Below the pieces are notes generated by a model. It was not told the DNA's origin and searched no databases. It saw only the letters and a program-made list of their open reading frames with translations. Position numbers and translations under genes: made by a program. Shown here piece by piece: positions 45,633-55,259 of a stretch of DNA of 64,000 nucleotides. This DNA is from Lachnospiraceae bacterium. GTDB taxonomy: Bacteria > Bacillota > Clostridia > Lachnospirales > Lachnospiraceae. The first letter of the stretch is position 1. The number at the start of each line of letters is the position of its first letter. Location of the stretch: positions 1 to 64,000 of the forward strand of contig JAFUTQ010000095.1 in assembly GCA_017484135.1 (NCBI GenBank), given 5' to 3'.

Positions 45633-46226
45633 TTACCTTTCTCCTGCATGCGGCTTGTGATTTTTCACATATTCCCCGATGCCGCCCCATACCTTATCTT
45701 TATCGGATAATGTCAGATCAGCCTCTGTCATTCCCTCCGGCAGCGGCCATTCCACGCCGATATCCGGATCCTTCCACAAAAGTCCGCCCTCGTCATTCGG
45801 GTGGTAAAAATCCGTAACCTTGTAGCAAAACTCCGCATAATCGCTGAGCACCACAAATCCATGGGCAAATCCCTTCGGGATGAAAAACTGCTTTTTATTT
45901 TCTGCCGAAAGGATGACTCCAAACCATTTTCCGAAGGTCTCAGAACCCTCCCGCAGATCCACTGCCACGTCAAATACCTCGCCATTTACCACACGCACCA
46001 GCTTGTCCTGCGGATAATGGATCTGGAAATGAAGTCCCCGCAGCACACCCTTCTTGGACGCAGACTGATTGTCCTGTACAAACTCGCAATCAATTCCTGC
46101 CTCCTTGAAATCGTTATAATTATAGGTTTCCATAAAATACCCGCGGGCATCTCCAAACACCGACGGCTCTATTACCTTTAAGCCTTTGATTCCGTTACAA
46201 TCTTCTGTTACCTTGATTTTTCCCAT
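45633..46226 (-). CDS. rfbC: dTDP-4-dehydrorhamnose 3,5-epimerase
   Basis: This 197-residue cupin enzyme epimerises dTDP-4-keto-6-deoxyglucose at C3 and C5. Diagnostic parts are FGDARGYFMETYN (about residues 21-33), QDNQSASKKGVLRGLHFQ with the active-site His in GLHFQ, and the conserved FAHGFVVLSD and WKDPDIGVEWP. Length is typical. It lies 30 bases downstream of rfbA in the same direction, and its 5' end has AGGA near the ATG. Confidence 0.93.
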   Translation of the reverse strand: MGKIKVTEDCNGIKGLKVIEPSVFGDARGYFMETYNYNDFKEAGIDCEFVQDNQSASKKGVLRGLHFQIHYPQDKLVRVVNGEVFDVAVDLREGSETFGKWFGVILSAENKKQFFIPKGFAHGFVVLSDYAEFCYKVTDFYHPNDEGGLLWKDPDIGVEWPLPEGMTEADLTLSDKDKVWGGIGEYVKNHKPHAGER

Positions 46227-46256
46227 ATATCTGTCCTTTTCCCTGTCCTATGATCC

Positions 46257-47135
46257 TTACAGTCCGTTTGCTACATCCAGCAGATACTGCCCATACGCAG
46301 TCTTGAGCAACGGCTGCGCCAGTTTCTCCAGCTGTGCTTTGTCAATAAACCCTCTCTTGTACGCAATTTCTTCAATACATGAGATATATAGCCCCTGCCT
46401 CTTTTGGAAGGCTGCCACAAAATCTGCCGCATCCAGAAGCATGTCGTGATTTCCGGTATCCAGCCACGCAAATCCACGTCCCAGAGTCTCTACCTGAAGT
46501 GTTCCCCTGCTCAAGTACTCGTTGTTGATGCTGGTTATCTCGATCTCCCCCCGCGCAGAAGGTTTTACATTTTTTGCAATCTCCACCACGTCATTGTCAT
46601 AAAAATACAATCCCGGAACTGCATAGTTTGACCTCGGGTGCTCCGGTTTTTCCTCAATGGACAGCGCCTTCCCATTCTCATCAAATTCCACCACGCCGTA
46701 CTCTCTCGGATCTCTTACATAGTATCCGAAAATCGTGGCCCCCGGCTGACTGGTCGTTCTCTCTGCCGCACTCCGGAGCACCTTGGAAAAGCTTTGTCCA
46801 TAAAAAATATTATCTCCCAGCACCAGTGCCACGGCATCACTTCCGATAAATTTTTCGCCAATGATAAATGCGTCTGCAAGCCCTCTCGGAATCTCCTGCA
46901 CCTCGTAGGAAAATTCCATGCCCAGCTGCTCTCCCGAGCCAAACAGCTCCTGAAAAACCGGAAGATCTCTCGGTGTAGAGATGATGAGCACCTCCCGGAT
47001 TCCCGCCAGCATCAGTGTTGATAATGGATAATAAATCATCGGCTTGTCATACACCGGCATAATCTGTTTTGAAACTGCCTTGGTCAAAGGATACAATCTG
47101 GTTCCCGATCCACCGGCTAATATAATCCCTTTCAT
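46257..47135 (-). CDS. rfbA: Glucose-1-phosphate thymidylyltransferase
   Basis: This 292-residue nucleotidyltransferase starts [20 protein letters not shown], with the GGxGTRL loop, and has [24 protein letters not shown] (about residues 109-116) and [15 protein letters not shown]. It makes dTDP-glucose from dTTP and glucose-1-phosphate, the first committed step to dTDP-L-rhamnose. Length matches the family. RBS GGAGG lies 9 bases upstream of the ATG. Confidence 0.95.
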   Translation of the reverse strand: MKGIILAGGSGTRLYPLTKAVSKQIMPVYDKPMIYYPLSTLMLAGIREVLIISTPRDLPVFQELFGSGEQLGMEFSYEVQEIPRGLADAFIIGEKFIGSDAVALVLGDNIFYGQSFSKVLRSAAERTTSQPGATIFGYYVRDPREYGVVEFDENGKALSIEEKPEHPRSNYAVPGLYFYDNDVVEIAKNVKPSARGEIEITSINNEYLSRGTLQVETLGRGFAWLDTGNHDMLLDAADFVAAFQKRQGLYISCIEEIAYKRGFIDKAQLEKLAQPLLKTAYGQYLLDVANGL

Positions 47136-47178
47136 GCAAAACCCTCCTCAATCAACGTTAAGTTTTTGACCGAACCTC

Positions 47179-48966
47179 TCAGAACCCTGCAATACACTGT
47201 GTCCAAAGCGCATGCAGCTCCACAACTGACAGGATGGCAAGAATGATTCCCCGATACCACTCCTTTTTCATCCGGTTATTCATCGGAATCCAGAACACAA
47301 GATACAGCATCGGGAACATGACCTGCAGCAGGTAGCGGTACTGGCAGCCCATGATTTCCTCGGAACCTACCGCCGTAAAGGCGATATACATGGCCGTAGC
47401 CGCCAGACAGACCGCTCCCAGAGACAGAATCAATCCGGCAACCCGCACGGATGCCTTGACCGATCTATCGTATCGTTCCTCCCGATCCGTAAATGCCACT
47501 ACAAAAAGAAGCACGATCAGCAGCGGAACAAAGGACGCAGTTCCGAAATAATGCATAGAGCCCAAATCTGTCACTGCCTTTGACAGGGACAGGTAGCTTC
47601 TCAAAAAATTCAACAAAACCATCGTATACTGCAGCGGATGTCCCAGAATAAATGCCGTCTGTCCGGAGGCGCTTACCTCGCTGCCGCCTCTGGTATCCTC
47701 CACTGCTCCTCCGCCCGACGATACAAAGGGAACTGCAAAGGTTGCCAGAACCAGCAAGGTGGCAAGCACGACGCAAATCCGGTATATCCGGCATTGTCTG
47801 ACAGACGCAAACTTTTCCTTCGGCATGAACAGAACAATCAAAATAAGCGGCACATAAATCGCCTTTGGCATAACCCCGATGACAAAGGCGCCCAGGATAA
47901 TTGCCATATCCCATAGCTTCAATTGTTTGTTTGGTTCCTGCAGTTCTCCGATAAAATAACAGAAGCCAAGCATGATAAAGCCGATCATATAGGGATCTCT
48001 GGAATAGGATGCCGCCATGAGAATACAGGGCGGCAGCATGGCCACGGATGCCACCAGCATTTTCCCCGTCTTGATACGTTTCATCGAAAAATAGATCAAA
48101 ACTGCATAAAGCAGAAGGTTACACCATTTGCCCAGCATAAAGACCAGCGCGTAGGGCAGATGCAGGGCGTTTCCTATGGTAAGTCCGATTGCTCCCGGGA
48201 TATAGCACCAATACTCTATGACCGGCCACATCCGTCCATCGGGACCATATGCCCCGGACGCAGCATCTGCATTGAGCTGTGCCAGCCACTGCGCATGCGT
48301 TTCCTCGGTATAGATATCATGCTCCAGCGCCGTAGTGTAATATTTGTTCAAAATGTCCGCATCTGCATAGGTCATTCTGCCATGAAGAATGTGCTCCAGA
48401 TACAGAGAAAAGTGAAAATGCATCTCGTCGTCCCACGAGATTCCACAGGATACGGGAACCGTTGTGACATAAGCCGTTCCGGTGCTTAAGATAACCAAAA
48501 ATACCACAAGCTCAATTTTTGTGCGCAGCTCGTCCCGAAACACGATGAGGAGACTGAGAATAAACCATACCGTAAAGGAAAATACCGCCTTCCGGAAATG
48601 ATACGGCGCGGTCAGACTCCCATTCGCAATCCATGTCAGAATCCGCTCTGAGACACAGGCAAGCACCACATCCGCGCCCACCATCAGAAGTCCCTTTTTC
48701 CACTGGTGATTTTTGAGGGTCTTCAGCTGTTTCCATAAAAACTGCTCAATGGCAACCATCCATCTGTGCACCGGCCGGATCGCGCCGCAGATCAGAATCA
48801 GCACATGCGGAATCAGACAGGCTATCAGTATTTTTTTCATAGATGGATACGGACCTACCCATGCCGATATCTCCGCAAGCTCTGCGAGAAGACATACGAT
48901 CCAGTAGGGAAGCAGCTCCAGAAACCATTTTTTATCAAGCCTGTTTTCCACGATACATATCCTCAT
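47179..48966 (-). CDS. DUF2142-family polytopic membrane protein
   Basis: This 595-residue protein has about twelve membrane segments. The family hallmark is the loop GISWDDEMHFHFSLYLEH (about residues 181-198), with paired acidic residues as in GT-C glycosyltransferases, followed by SYSRDPYMIGF. DUF2142 proteins are found in polysaccharide clusters and are thought to transfer sugars from lipid carriers. The ATG at 48966 lies inside the 3' end of rfbB, giving a 32-base overlap; a GTG 15 bases further in (48951), with AGGA upstream, is an alternative start. Confidence 0.8.
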   Translation of the reverse strand: MRICIVENRLDKKWFLELLPYWIVCLLAELAEISAWVGPYPSMKKILIACLIPHVLILICGAIRPVHRWMVAIEQFLWKQLKTLKNHQWKKGLLMVGADVVLACVSERILTWIANGSLTAPYHFRKAVFSFTVWFILSLLIVFRDELRTKIELVVFLVILSTGTAYVTTVPVSCGISWDDEMHFHFSLYLEHILHGRMTYADADILNKYYTTALEHDIYTEETHAQWLAQLNADAASGAYGPDGRMWPVIEYWCYIPGAIGLTIGNALHLPYALVFMLGKWCNLLLYAVLIYFSMKRIKTGKMLVASVAMLPPCILMAASYSRDPYMIGFIMLGFCYFIGELQEPNKQLKLWDMAIILGAFVIGVMPKAIYVPLILIVLFMPKEKFASVRQCRIYRICVVLATLLVLATFAVPFVSSGGGAVEDTRGGSEVSASGQTAFILGHPLQYTMVLLNFLRSYLSLSKAVTDLGSMHYFGTASFVPLLIVLLFVVAFTDREERYDRSVKASVRVAGLILSLGAVCLAATAMYIAFTAVGSEEIMGCQYRYLLQVMFPMLYLVFWIPMNNRMKKEWYRGIILAILSVVELHALWTQCIAGF

Positions 48967-50026
48967 AATATTTCTGATAGTCTCCGCTGGTTACATTCTC
49001 CATCCATTCCTGATGCTCCAGATACCATGCAATGGTTTTTCTGATCCCGTCTTTAAACATGGTTTCCGGCTCCCAGCCGATTTCCGCCTTGATCTTGTCC
49101 GGCGCAATGGCATAGCGTCTGTCATGCCCCTTGCGATCCTCCACATAGGTGATCAGATCCTTGCTGACATTCGCCTTTCTCGGATCATCATCCGGCAGGA
49201 TCTCCTGTAAGGTTTCTATAATGATATTCACAATTTCAATATTCCGCTTTTCGTTATGTCCGCCAATATTATAGGTCTGCCCCAGATGTCCCTGCTCCTG
49301 CACCATATCAATGCCCTTTGCATGGTCATCCACATAGAGCCAGTCGCGGATATTTTTTCCGTCTCCGTATACCGGAAGCGCCCTGCCGTTTAACGCATTG
49401 TTGATAATCAGGGGAATCAGCTTCTCGGGAAACTGATACGGTCCGTAGTTATTGGAGGTATTGGTAATGTTTGCCGGGAAATGATAGGTATCGATATACG
49501 CCTTTACCAGCATGTCTGATGAGGCCTTGCTGGCTGAGTACGGACTGTGTGGCTGATACGGCGTGGTCTCATAGAAAAAGCTTACCCCGTCATCCGGAAG
49601 CGAACCGTACACCTCGTCCGTGGACACATGAAGAAATTTCTTGCCTTCCTTGTAGGTTCCGTCCGGAAGCTCCCATGCCGCACGTGCGCAGTTCAGCATC
49701 ACTGCAGTCCCCATGACATTGGTATGCACAAACACCTCCGGGTTCTTAATGCTGCGGTCTACATGGCTTTCTGCCGCAAAATGTACGACCCGGTCAATGT
49801 CGTTTTCGGCAAAAATCTTTGCAATTGCCTCCTTGTCGGTAATATCCGCCCTGACAAAGGTATAATTTTCCCGATTTTCAATGTCCTTTAGGTTTTCCAG
49901 ATTCCCCGCGTAGGTCAGCGCATCTACGTTAATGATCCGGATCTCATTGTCGTATTTCCGAAACATATAATGGATATAATTGGAGCCGATAAAGCCTGCC
50001 CCGCCCGTCACTAAATATGTCCTCAT
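48935..50026 (-). CDS. rfbB: dTDP-glucose 4,6-dehydratase
   Basis: This is a 363-residue extended SDR. It has the NAD loop VTGGAGFIGSNYIHYM (residues 6-21), the HFAAESHVDRS segment, STDEVYGS with catalytic Thr, Asp and Glu, the YSASKASSD motif (about 164-172) with catalytic Tyr and Lys, and the NNYGPYQFPEK substrate loop. It converts dTDP-glucose to dTDP-4-keto-6-deoxyglucose. ATG 50026 has AGGAGGG 6 bases upstream; longer in-frame starts have no such site. Confidence 0.95.
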   Translation of the reverse strand: MRTYLVTGGAGFIGSNYIHYMFRKYDNEIRIINVDALTYAGNLENLKDIENRENYTFVRADITDKEAIAKIFAENDIDRVVHFAAESHVDRSIKNPEVFVHTNVMGTAVMLNCARAAWELPDGTYKEGKKFLHVSTDEVYGSLPDDGVSFFYETTPYQPHSPYSASKASSDMLVKAYIDTYHFPANITNTSNNYGPYQFPEKLIPLIINNALNGRALPVYGDGKNIRDWLYVDDHAKGIDMVQEQGHLGQTYNIGGHNEKRNIEIVNIIIETLQEILPDDDPRKANVSKDLITYVEDRKGHDRRYAIAPDKIKAEIGWEPETMFKDGIRKTIAWYLEHQEWMENVTSGDYQKYYEDMYRGKQA

Positions 50027-50070
50027 GTCTTTCCCTCCTGAAAATAATCCATAACATTTTATCATAGCTG

Positions 50071-51015
50071 TCATTTTTTGGCAACCAGACTGTTTTTCCT
50101 GTAATGAATTTCATGCAGCTGCATTTCGAAATCCTGTCGGTTCTTCTGTCCCATGGTTTCCAAGATCAGACCGGAGAAAAAGGATTGTATTGCCGCCAGA
50201 ATGACAAAGCAGCACGCAAACAGCGTTGGGAAATTCGGAACCATTCCCGTTTGAAAATATTTGATCAGCACCGGAATCAAAAACCCGACCCCGAGCGCTG
50301 CCAGAACAAATGCAATCAGCCCGAAAAACGCCATGGGCTTATAGGTGCGGTAAAGCCGGAAAATCGTCCGCAGCACCTTAAAGCCATCGGCAAAGGTATT
50401 CAGCTTAGATACACTCCCTTCCGGGCGATCCCTGTAGTCAATCACCACATTGTCCACCTGCATATTTTTGTCTGCGGCATGAATACTCATCTCCGTCTCA
50501 ATCTCAAATCCCTTGGACAATACCGGAAAGGATTTTACAAATTGATAACTGAAGGCCCGGTATCCGGTCATGATATCCTTGATATCCGTGCGAAACAGCA
50601 CATTGATAAATTTGCGCACAAGACTATTGCCAAAATTATGAAATGGTCTGGTATTTTCCTGAAAATAAGTGGAAGACAGCCTGTCCCCTACCACCATATC
50701 CGCCTCATGCTCCAGTACCTGCCGGATCATTTCAGGTGCCGCCTCTGCGGGATAGGTGTCATCCCCGTCTGTCATGATATAACATTGCGCATCAATCTCC
50801 CGAAACATTCTTCGGATGACATTTCCCTTGCCCTGCCGGTATTCGTGGCGTACCACTGCGCCGGCCTTTTCTGCCAGCTCCACCGTATCGTCTGTGGAAT
50901 TGTTATCATAAACGTAGATTGTTGCATCCGGTAATACCCTTCGAAAATCTGTCACAACCTTCTGAACAGTTTTCCCCTCATTATAGCAGGGAATCAGCAC
51001 TGCAATCTTATCCAT
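50071..51015 (-). CDS. Polyprenyl-phosphate-type glycosyltransferase family 2
   Basis: This 314-residue protein has GT2 domain elements IAVLIPCYNEGKTV (residues 3-16), YVYDNNSTDDT, GKGNVIRRMF and the TDGDDTYP metal motif (near residue 86). Two membrane helices lie at about 225-285. It resembles DPM1/GtrB enzymes that charge undecaprenyl phosphate with a hexose. A conserved DIKDIMTGYRAFS segment supports this subgroup. ATG 51015 with AGGGAGA upstream is chosen over a start inside the preceding gene. In this cluster it may supply side-branch sugars. Confidence 0.85.
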   Translation of the reverse strand: MDKIAVLIPCYNEGKTVQKVVTDFRRVLPDATIYVYDNNSTDDTVELAEKAGAVVRHEYRQGKGNVIRRMFREIDAQCYIMTDGDDTYPAEAAPEMIRQVLEHEADMVVGDRLSSTYFQENTRPFHNFGNSLVRKFINVLFRTDIKDIMTGYRAFSYQFVKSFPVLSKGFEIETEMSIHAADKNMQVDNVVIDYRDRPEGSVSKLNTFADGFKVLRTIFRLYRTYKPMAFFGLIAFVLAALGVGFLIPVLIKYFQTGMVPNFPTLFACCFVILAAIQSFFSGLILETMGQKNRQDFEMQLHEIHYRKNSLVAKK

Positions 51016-51028
51016 TTTGTTTCTCCCT

Positions 51029-51859
51029 TTATCTGTGTACAAGAAGCTTCAAATATACCGCCGCCGCAAAGCATCGGAGTTTTCTGATGCATACACTAAC
51101 CGCTATTTCAAAATCGGAAAGCTTTAGCTGCTCTTTATTTTTTTCCAGCAAATGCCTGTGTTCGTCCACATATTTTCTGGTTTTATTCGGATCCTTCCCC
51201 ATAACAGCCCCTGTATTGGAGTCTCTGCGCACCCGAAAATAATTCAACGGCTCATGAATGATATAAACCATTCCTCGGTTTGCGACAGATACAAAAAAAT
51301 CATAGTCCAAAATATATATATAAGCCGGATCAAAGCCTCCCACCTCAAGCGCCGTGTCCCTGCGAAACGTGTTTGCCTGCGGTGCGCCAAAATAATCCTT
51401 CACAAAAAAGCCCTTCCTGCTGATGGTTCTGCCGTCCACCAGTCCGTGCTTTCCGTATCGTTTATAAAAACCCTTGCCCTTCCCGTTCAGATCAACCAGT
51501 CTGGTATCGCTCTCTGCCAGCACCGCCTGCGGATGGGCAATCAGCGCCTCCACTTCCCTTTCCAGTGCGTTGCTCGCCAGCAGATCATCTGCGCAGATCA
51601 GCTTGATGTATTCTCCGGTACACAGCTCCAGGCAGCGATTCCAGTTTCCGGACATTCCAAGGTTTCGCTCATTGCGGTACAATCTGATCCGCTTGTCCGG
51701 TATCGCTTCCACCACCGCGCAGGTATCGTCTTCGGAACAGTCATCCACCACGATCAACTCCAGATTGCTGTAGCTTTGTTTCAATATGGATTGAATCGTT
51801 TCTGTAATATATTCTGCACTGTTGTATGCAGGAATACACACGCTTACCAATGGTTTCAT
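51029..51859 (-). CDS. Glycosyltransferase family 2
   Basis: This 276-residue transferase has PLVSVCIPAYNSAEYITETI (residues 3-22), LIVVDDCSEDDT, LGMSGNWNRCLEL and an ICADD acidic element (about residue 91) where other GT2 proteins have DxD. A LDYDFFVS segment and a long C-terminal helix follow. RBS AGGAG precedes the ATG by 6 bases. It sits between rfbD and the polyprenyl-phosphate transferase, so it is likely a rhamnose or hexose transferase of the same locus. No more can be said of the donor. Confidence 0.83.
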   Translation of the reverse strand: MKPLVSVCIPAYNSAEYITETIQSILKQSYSNLELIVVDDCSEDDTCAVVEAIPDKRIRLYRNERNLGMSGNWNRCLELCTGEYIKLICADDLLASNALEREVEALIAHPQAVLAESDTRLVDLNGKGKGFYKRYGKHGLVDGRTISRKGFFVKDYFGAPQANTFRRDTALEVGGFDPAYIYILDYDFFVSVANRGMVYIIHEPLNYFRVRRDSNTGAVMGKDPNKTRKYVDEHRHLLEKNKEQLKLSDFEIAVSVCIRKLRCFAAAVYLKLLVHR

Positions 51860-51871
51860 ATCAACTCCTAT

Positions 51872-52750
51872 TTATCCCAACAATTCCTTCAAATATACGT
51901 CCAATGCATCGTGCCAGTCTGCCATCCGGTAAGCGCCGGTAAGCCGGAGCATATAGTTATCCAGAATGGAATAAGCCGGTCGGTCAGCCGAGGCAGGATT
52001 CATTTCCTTATATTGCAGGCTGGTCACATGGTTTACCTTTGTTGTTTTGCCTGCTTTTCGAAAAATCTCTTCGGTAAAGTCCGCCCAGTTGGTATCTCCC
52101 TCACAGGTAGCATGAAACAGTCCATAGTTTTCGGTCTGCTCAAGAAAACGGATCGTCTTTGCCAGTTCCAATGCACTGGTGGGTGAGCCCAGCTGATCGC
52201 ACACCACGCTGACCTCATCATGCTTTTCAGACAACCCCAGCATGGTCTTGACAAAATTTTTCCCATCTCCATAGAGCCAGGCGGTTCGCAAAATAAAATG
52301 TTTCTTTGCAAATTCCTTTACGAAGTTCTCTCCCTCCAGTTTGGTCTTGCCGTATGCGCTGACCGGATTGGTTTTGTCAAATTCCGTATAGGGCTTTGTT
52401 CCGTTGCCTTCAAACACATAATCTGTTGAGACGTGAATCATTTTTGCATCAAGCTCCGTTGCTGCTATGCTCAGATTCCGGGGACCGATGGCATTGATCT
52501 GATATGCCAGATCCCACTGTTCCTCACATTTGTCTACATTCGTATGCGCAGCACAGTTTATGATCACATCCGGTTTTTCAGCTCTCGCCAGCGCCATCAC
52601 GGCATCAATATCCGTGATATCCAAAGACGTGACTCCGTCTCCCTCCGCCACATCCGTATTGACAAAACAGACTGCTTTCTCCTGCTCATATTCCCTGCGA
52701 ATCGCTCTCCCCAGCTGTCCGTTGCAGCCCGTTACCAAAATTTTCTTCAT
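51872..52750 (-). CDS. rfbD: dTDP-4-dehydrorhamnose reductase
   Basis: This 292-residue SDR performs the last step to dTDP-L-rhamnose. It has ILVTGCNGQLGRAIRREY (residues 4-21) as the NADPH loop, CAAHTNVDKCE, STDYVFEGNG (about 109-118), YGKTKLEGE with catalytic Tyr and Lys (about 133-141) and the LRTAWLYG segment. With rfbA, rfbB and rfbC, all four rhamnose genes are present, though scattered among transferases. It lies 3 bases after the HPr gene. Confidence 0.93.
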   Translation of the reverse strand: MKKILVTGCNGQLGRAIRREYEQEKAVCFVNTDVAEGDGVTSLDITDIDAVMALARAEKPDVIINCAAHTNVDKCEEQWDLAYQINAIGPRNLSIAATELDAKMIHVSTDYVFEGNGTKPYTEFDKTNPVSAYGKTKLEGENFVKEFAKKHFILRTAWLYGDGKNFVKTMLGLSEKHDEVSVVCDQLGSPTSALELAKTIRFLEQTENYGLFHATCEGDTNWADFTEEIFRKAGKTTKVNHVTSLQYKEMNPASADRPAYSILDNYMLRLTGAYRMADWHDALDVYLKELLG

Positions 52751-52753
52751 TGT

Positions 52754-53017
52754 CTATTCTCCTAATCCACTCTCAATTGCAGCTACTACCGCCTGCAACG
52801 CTTCTGCTTCGTCCTCTCCGTTGCAAACCAGCTCAATCACATCCCCGGATTTGATACATGCCCCCAGCACGCTCAAAACGCTTTTTGCGTTTGCTGTGTT
52901 TTCCCCGTAACGAAAAGTAATGGTTGCTTTATACTGCATCGCTTCTTTGCATAGTATTCCCGCAGGACGCAAATGTAATCCTGTAGGATTCTTAATCGTA
53001 ACCGTCTGTTTAACCAT
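52754..53017 (-). CDS. ptsH: HPr-family phosphocarrier protein
   Basis: This 87-residue protein is of typical HPr length. PTGLHLRPAG contains the phosphorylatable His15, and Ser46 (in NAKSVLSV) is present, so both sites used by the PTS and by HPr kinase are conserved. The residue after His15 is Leu rather than the more usual Ala. ATG 53017 has GGAGG about 11 bases upstream. It could be the PTS HPr or a paralogue; no PTS enzyme I gene is beside it. It lies between cdaR and rfbD, so the polysaccharide locus is joined directly to core genes. Confidence 0.88.
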   Translation of the reverse strand: MVKQTVTIKNPTGLHLRPAGILCKEAMQYKATITFRYGENTANAKSVLSVLGACIKSGDVIELVCNGEDEAEALQAVVAAIESGLGE

Positions 53018-53038
53018 CGATAAATTTTCCTCCAACCT

Positions 53039-54379
53039 TTATATTGTATTTCCAGTCTCCTCTGCATTGTTTGAATTCTGATCTGTTCCTGTCTGTGCAT
53101 CATTCTCTTCCGTCTGCTGCTCTCTCTTCAGTTCAATCTGCACCGTCCCCCCCGAATTCACGGTATAAGCTTCCGATTCTGTCTGCCAGTTTACCGAAAG
53201 CTGATGAACGCCCTCGCCCACGCCGGACAAATCAATCGCTGCCGTAAGGGTTTCGATTGTAAATGCATCCATGTCTGACTCTAAGCCGGTAACATCCACT
53301 GAGACTGTGTCGTCCGAAAAAGTCAGCTGATATCCATCGGGCACATTTTCTGCCGTAATACGGGACACGGGAACCTCATAGGTGTTTGTCACATAGGGCT
53401 CTATCACAACCGTGATCTCCACATTTCGTTCGTTGGCATCCGCAAGCTCTACGCCCGCCGGAAGGTATCCCGTAATATCAATCATTCGCACAACGTTTTC
53501 TGTAGTGCCCGAAATATTTATCAGATCAGATGGAATCACCACTTTATCCGCAGCGTTCAATGCTGCTGCCGATCCTTTGATCCGCACTTTCTCCGGGTCC
53601 ACAAGAAGCTGCGTGTATGCATAGCCTTCTCCTGCATCTCCGGTAACCGACACCTCCACGGGAATGCTCCGCACATCCAATATTTTTACCGAAACCGTAA
53701 TGCTGTTGATATTAAAGGTCAGCCGTGAGGAATCCACCGGATTTCCATCTGTATCATAGAGTACCGGTGCGACACTATCCGTCAGGTTGGCAGAAGCCCC
53801 GGTCACATTTACGGTTGCCTGCACCGTCTCTACCTGATTTACCACAGACTCCGGCCCACTGACCTTGAGCACATTCGGTGAGGCATCCAGATCTCCCACT
53901 GCACAGTTTTCCGCCGGTTCTCCCGACGATACTGCCTTGATGGTAAACTGTTTCGTGGCAAGATTTTCCACATTGACATACACATACTGTACGGCATTGC
54001 CAAATTTCACGGCAGTTGCGTACCGGGTAGCCGTAATTGTGAGCGGCACCCGGTATCCGTCCTCTGTCTGTTCGATTTCCTCCATGTCAGCCACTGCCTT
54101 AAAGTCCGAATTGCTCAGATTTTTCATAACCGATCGGATTGCCGTTACCTTAAACCGTACGGTCATACTGGTGTCCGGTATCTCAAAGTATTTTCCCTGC
54201 TCCGCCATATAACCGGCATTCTCAATGTTTACGGTAGCTGTGAAATACCCGGACTGCGTCGGATCGTCCACATTCATGACCACGATCCAGAGCGCAATTG
54301 CAGACATAAGAGCTACAATTTTTAATATAAAATTATTTGTCAGAATTTTTATCAGCTTTTTCATCGTCTTTTTTAACAT
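53039..54379 (-). CDS. cdaR: CdaR, YbbR-domain regulator of diadenylate cyclase
   Basis: This 446-residue protein has a single N-terminal membrane anchor (FILKIVALMSAIALWIVVMN, residues 17-36), followed by several YbbR repeats outside the cell. Strands such as PLTITATRYATAVKFGNAV, DVRSIPVEVSVTGDAG and YEVPVSRITAENVPDGY mark successive repeats. The C-terminus is Gln/Asn/Glu-rich and low complexity. CdaR proteins bind CdaA and tune c-di-AMP synthesis. The start overlaps cdaA by 47 bases; AAGAGGAAG lies 7 bases upstream of this ATG. Confidence 0.9.
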   Translation of the reverse strand: MLKKTMKKLIKILTNNFILKIVALMSAIALWIVVMNVDDPTQSGYFTATVNIENAGYMAEQGKYFEIPDTSMTVRFKVTAIRSVMKNLSNSDFKAVADMEEIEQTEDGYRVPLTITATRYATAVKFGNAVQYVYVNVENLATKQFTIKAVSSGEPAENCAVGDLDASPNVLKVSGPESVVNQVETVQATVNVTGASANLTDSVAPVLYDTDGNPVDSSRLTFNINSITVSVKILDVRSIPVEVSVTGDAGEGYAYTQLLVDPEKVRIKGSAAALNAADKVVIPSDLINISGTTENVVRMIDITGYLPAGVELADANERNVEITVVIEPYVTNTYEVPVSRITAENVPDGYQLTFSDDTVSVDVTGLESDMDAFTIETLTAAIDLSGVGEGVHQLSVNWQTESEAYTVNSGGTVQIELKREQQTEENDAQTGTDQNSNNAEETGNTI

Positions 54380-55256
54380 TTTGAAACTTCCTCTTTAACG
54401 ATTGGAAACGCTTTGGCTCTACCTGGTGATTCTGCAGGAATTTTAATTTATCCCGCAAAAAATCCGGATCCACATTGCGGTACAGCTGTCCGCCGCTGGC
54501 AATGGAAACCTTTCCGGTTTCCTCTGATACCACGATCGTAAAGGAATCGCTGACCTCACTGATTCCCAGCGCGGCGCGATGTCTGGTGCCCAACTCCTTG
54601 CTCAGCTGCATACTGTCAGAAAGCGGCAGATAACAGGTGGCCGCACTTACCCGGTTCCCCCGCATGATTACTGCCCCGTCGTGAAGCGGTGTGTTCTTTT
54701 CAAAAATATTGATCAGAAGCTGGCTGGTCAGTTGTCCGTCCACCACGATGCCGGTACGCTCATACTCTGTCAGTGCCACCTGATTTTCAATCACAATCAG
54801 AGCCCCGGTCTTTACCTTTCCCATTTCGTAGCACGCCTTTACCAGCTCGCCGATTGTTTTCTCACTGAATTTCTCCGTCTCATCCTTGCCGAATTCAATC
54901 GAAAAAAGCGAGGACACAAAATTCTTTCTTCCGAGCTCTTCCAGCGCTTTTCTCAACTCCGGCTGAAAAATCACAACCATGGCAATCGCCGCCACATTGA
55001 TGGTTTTCTCCGCAATCCACAGAATCGTATTCATACGGAAAATAACGGCGACAAATACAAAAAGCAGAATGACAAGAATCCCCTTCAGCAGAGTCCATGC
55101 TCTGGTATCCTTAATCCACTTTAAGATCTGATAAAACAGGAATGCAATGATCAAAATCTCTACAATATCGATTCTGGTAATTGTGAAATTTACATCGCCG
55201 GCCCATGTATTATAACTCTCTTTCAGATTTTCCAACGTCAACATGAGATTTTGCAC
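54333..55256 (-). CDS. cdaA: Diadenylate cyclase CdaA
   Basis: This 307-residue protein has two or three N-terminal membrane helices (about residues 33-98) and a DisA_N catalytic domain. It shows the conserved LHDGAVI (191-197) and GTRHRAA (223-229) motifs that bind ATP and metal. It makes c-di-AMP, which controls potassium and osmolyte transport and cell-wall balance. A Lys-rich C-terminal tail follows. The start is GTG at 55256, or ATG at 55244; the former has AAGGAAG at suitable distance. It is coupled to cdaR. Confidence 0.93.
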   Translation of the reverse strand: MQNLMLTLENLKESYNTWAGDVNFTITRIDIVEILIIAFLFYQILKWIKDTRAWTLLKGILVILLFVFVAVIFRMNTILWIAEKTINVAAIAMVVIFQPELRKALEELGRKNFVSSLFSIEFGKDETEKFSEKTIGELVKACYEMGKVKTGALIVIENQVALTEYERTGIVVDGQLTSQLLINIFEKNTPLHDGAVIMRGNRVSAATCYLPLSDSMQLSKELGTRHRAALGISEVSDSFTIVVSEETGKVSIASGGQLYRNVDPDFLRDKLKFLQNHQVEPKRFQSLKRKFQNVKKDDEKADKNSDK

Positions 55257-55259
55257 CCG

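Noticed and set aside
50104..50934. 276-codon plus-strand open frame across the polyprenyl-phosphate transferase gene
   Set aside because: It mirrors the codon structure of a clear GT2 gene on the minus strand and shows no protein family features.
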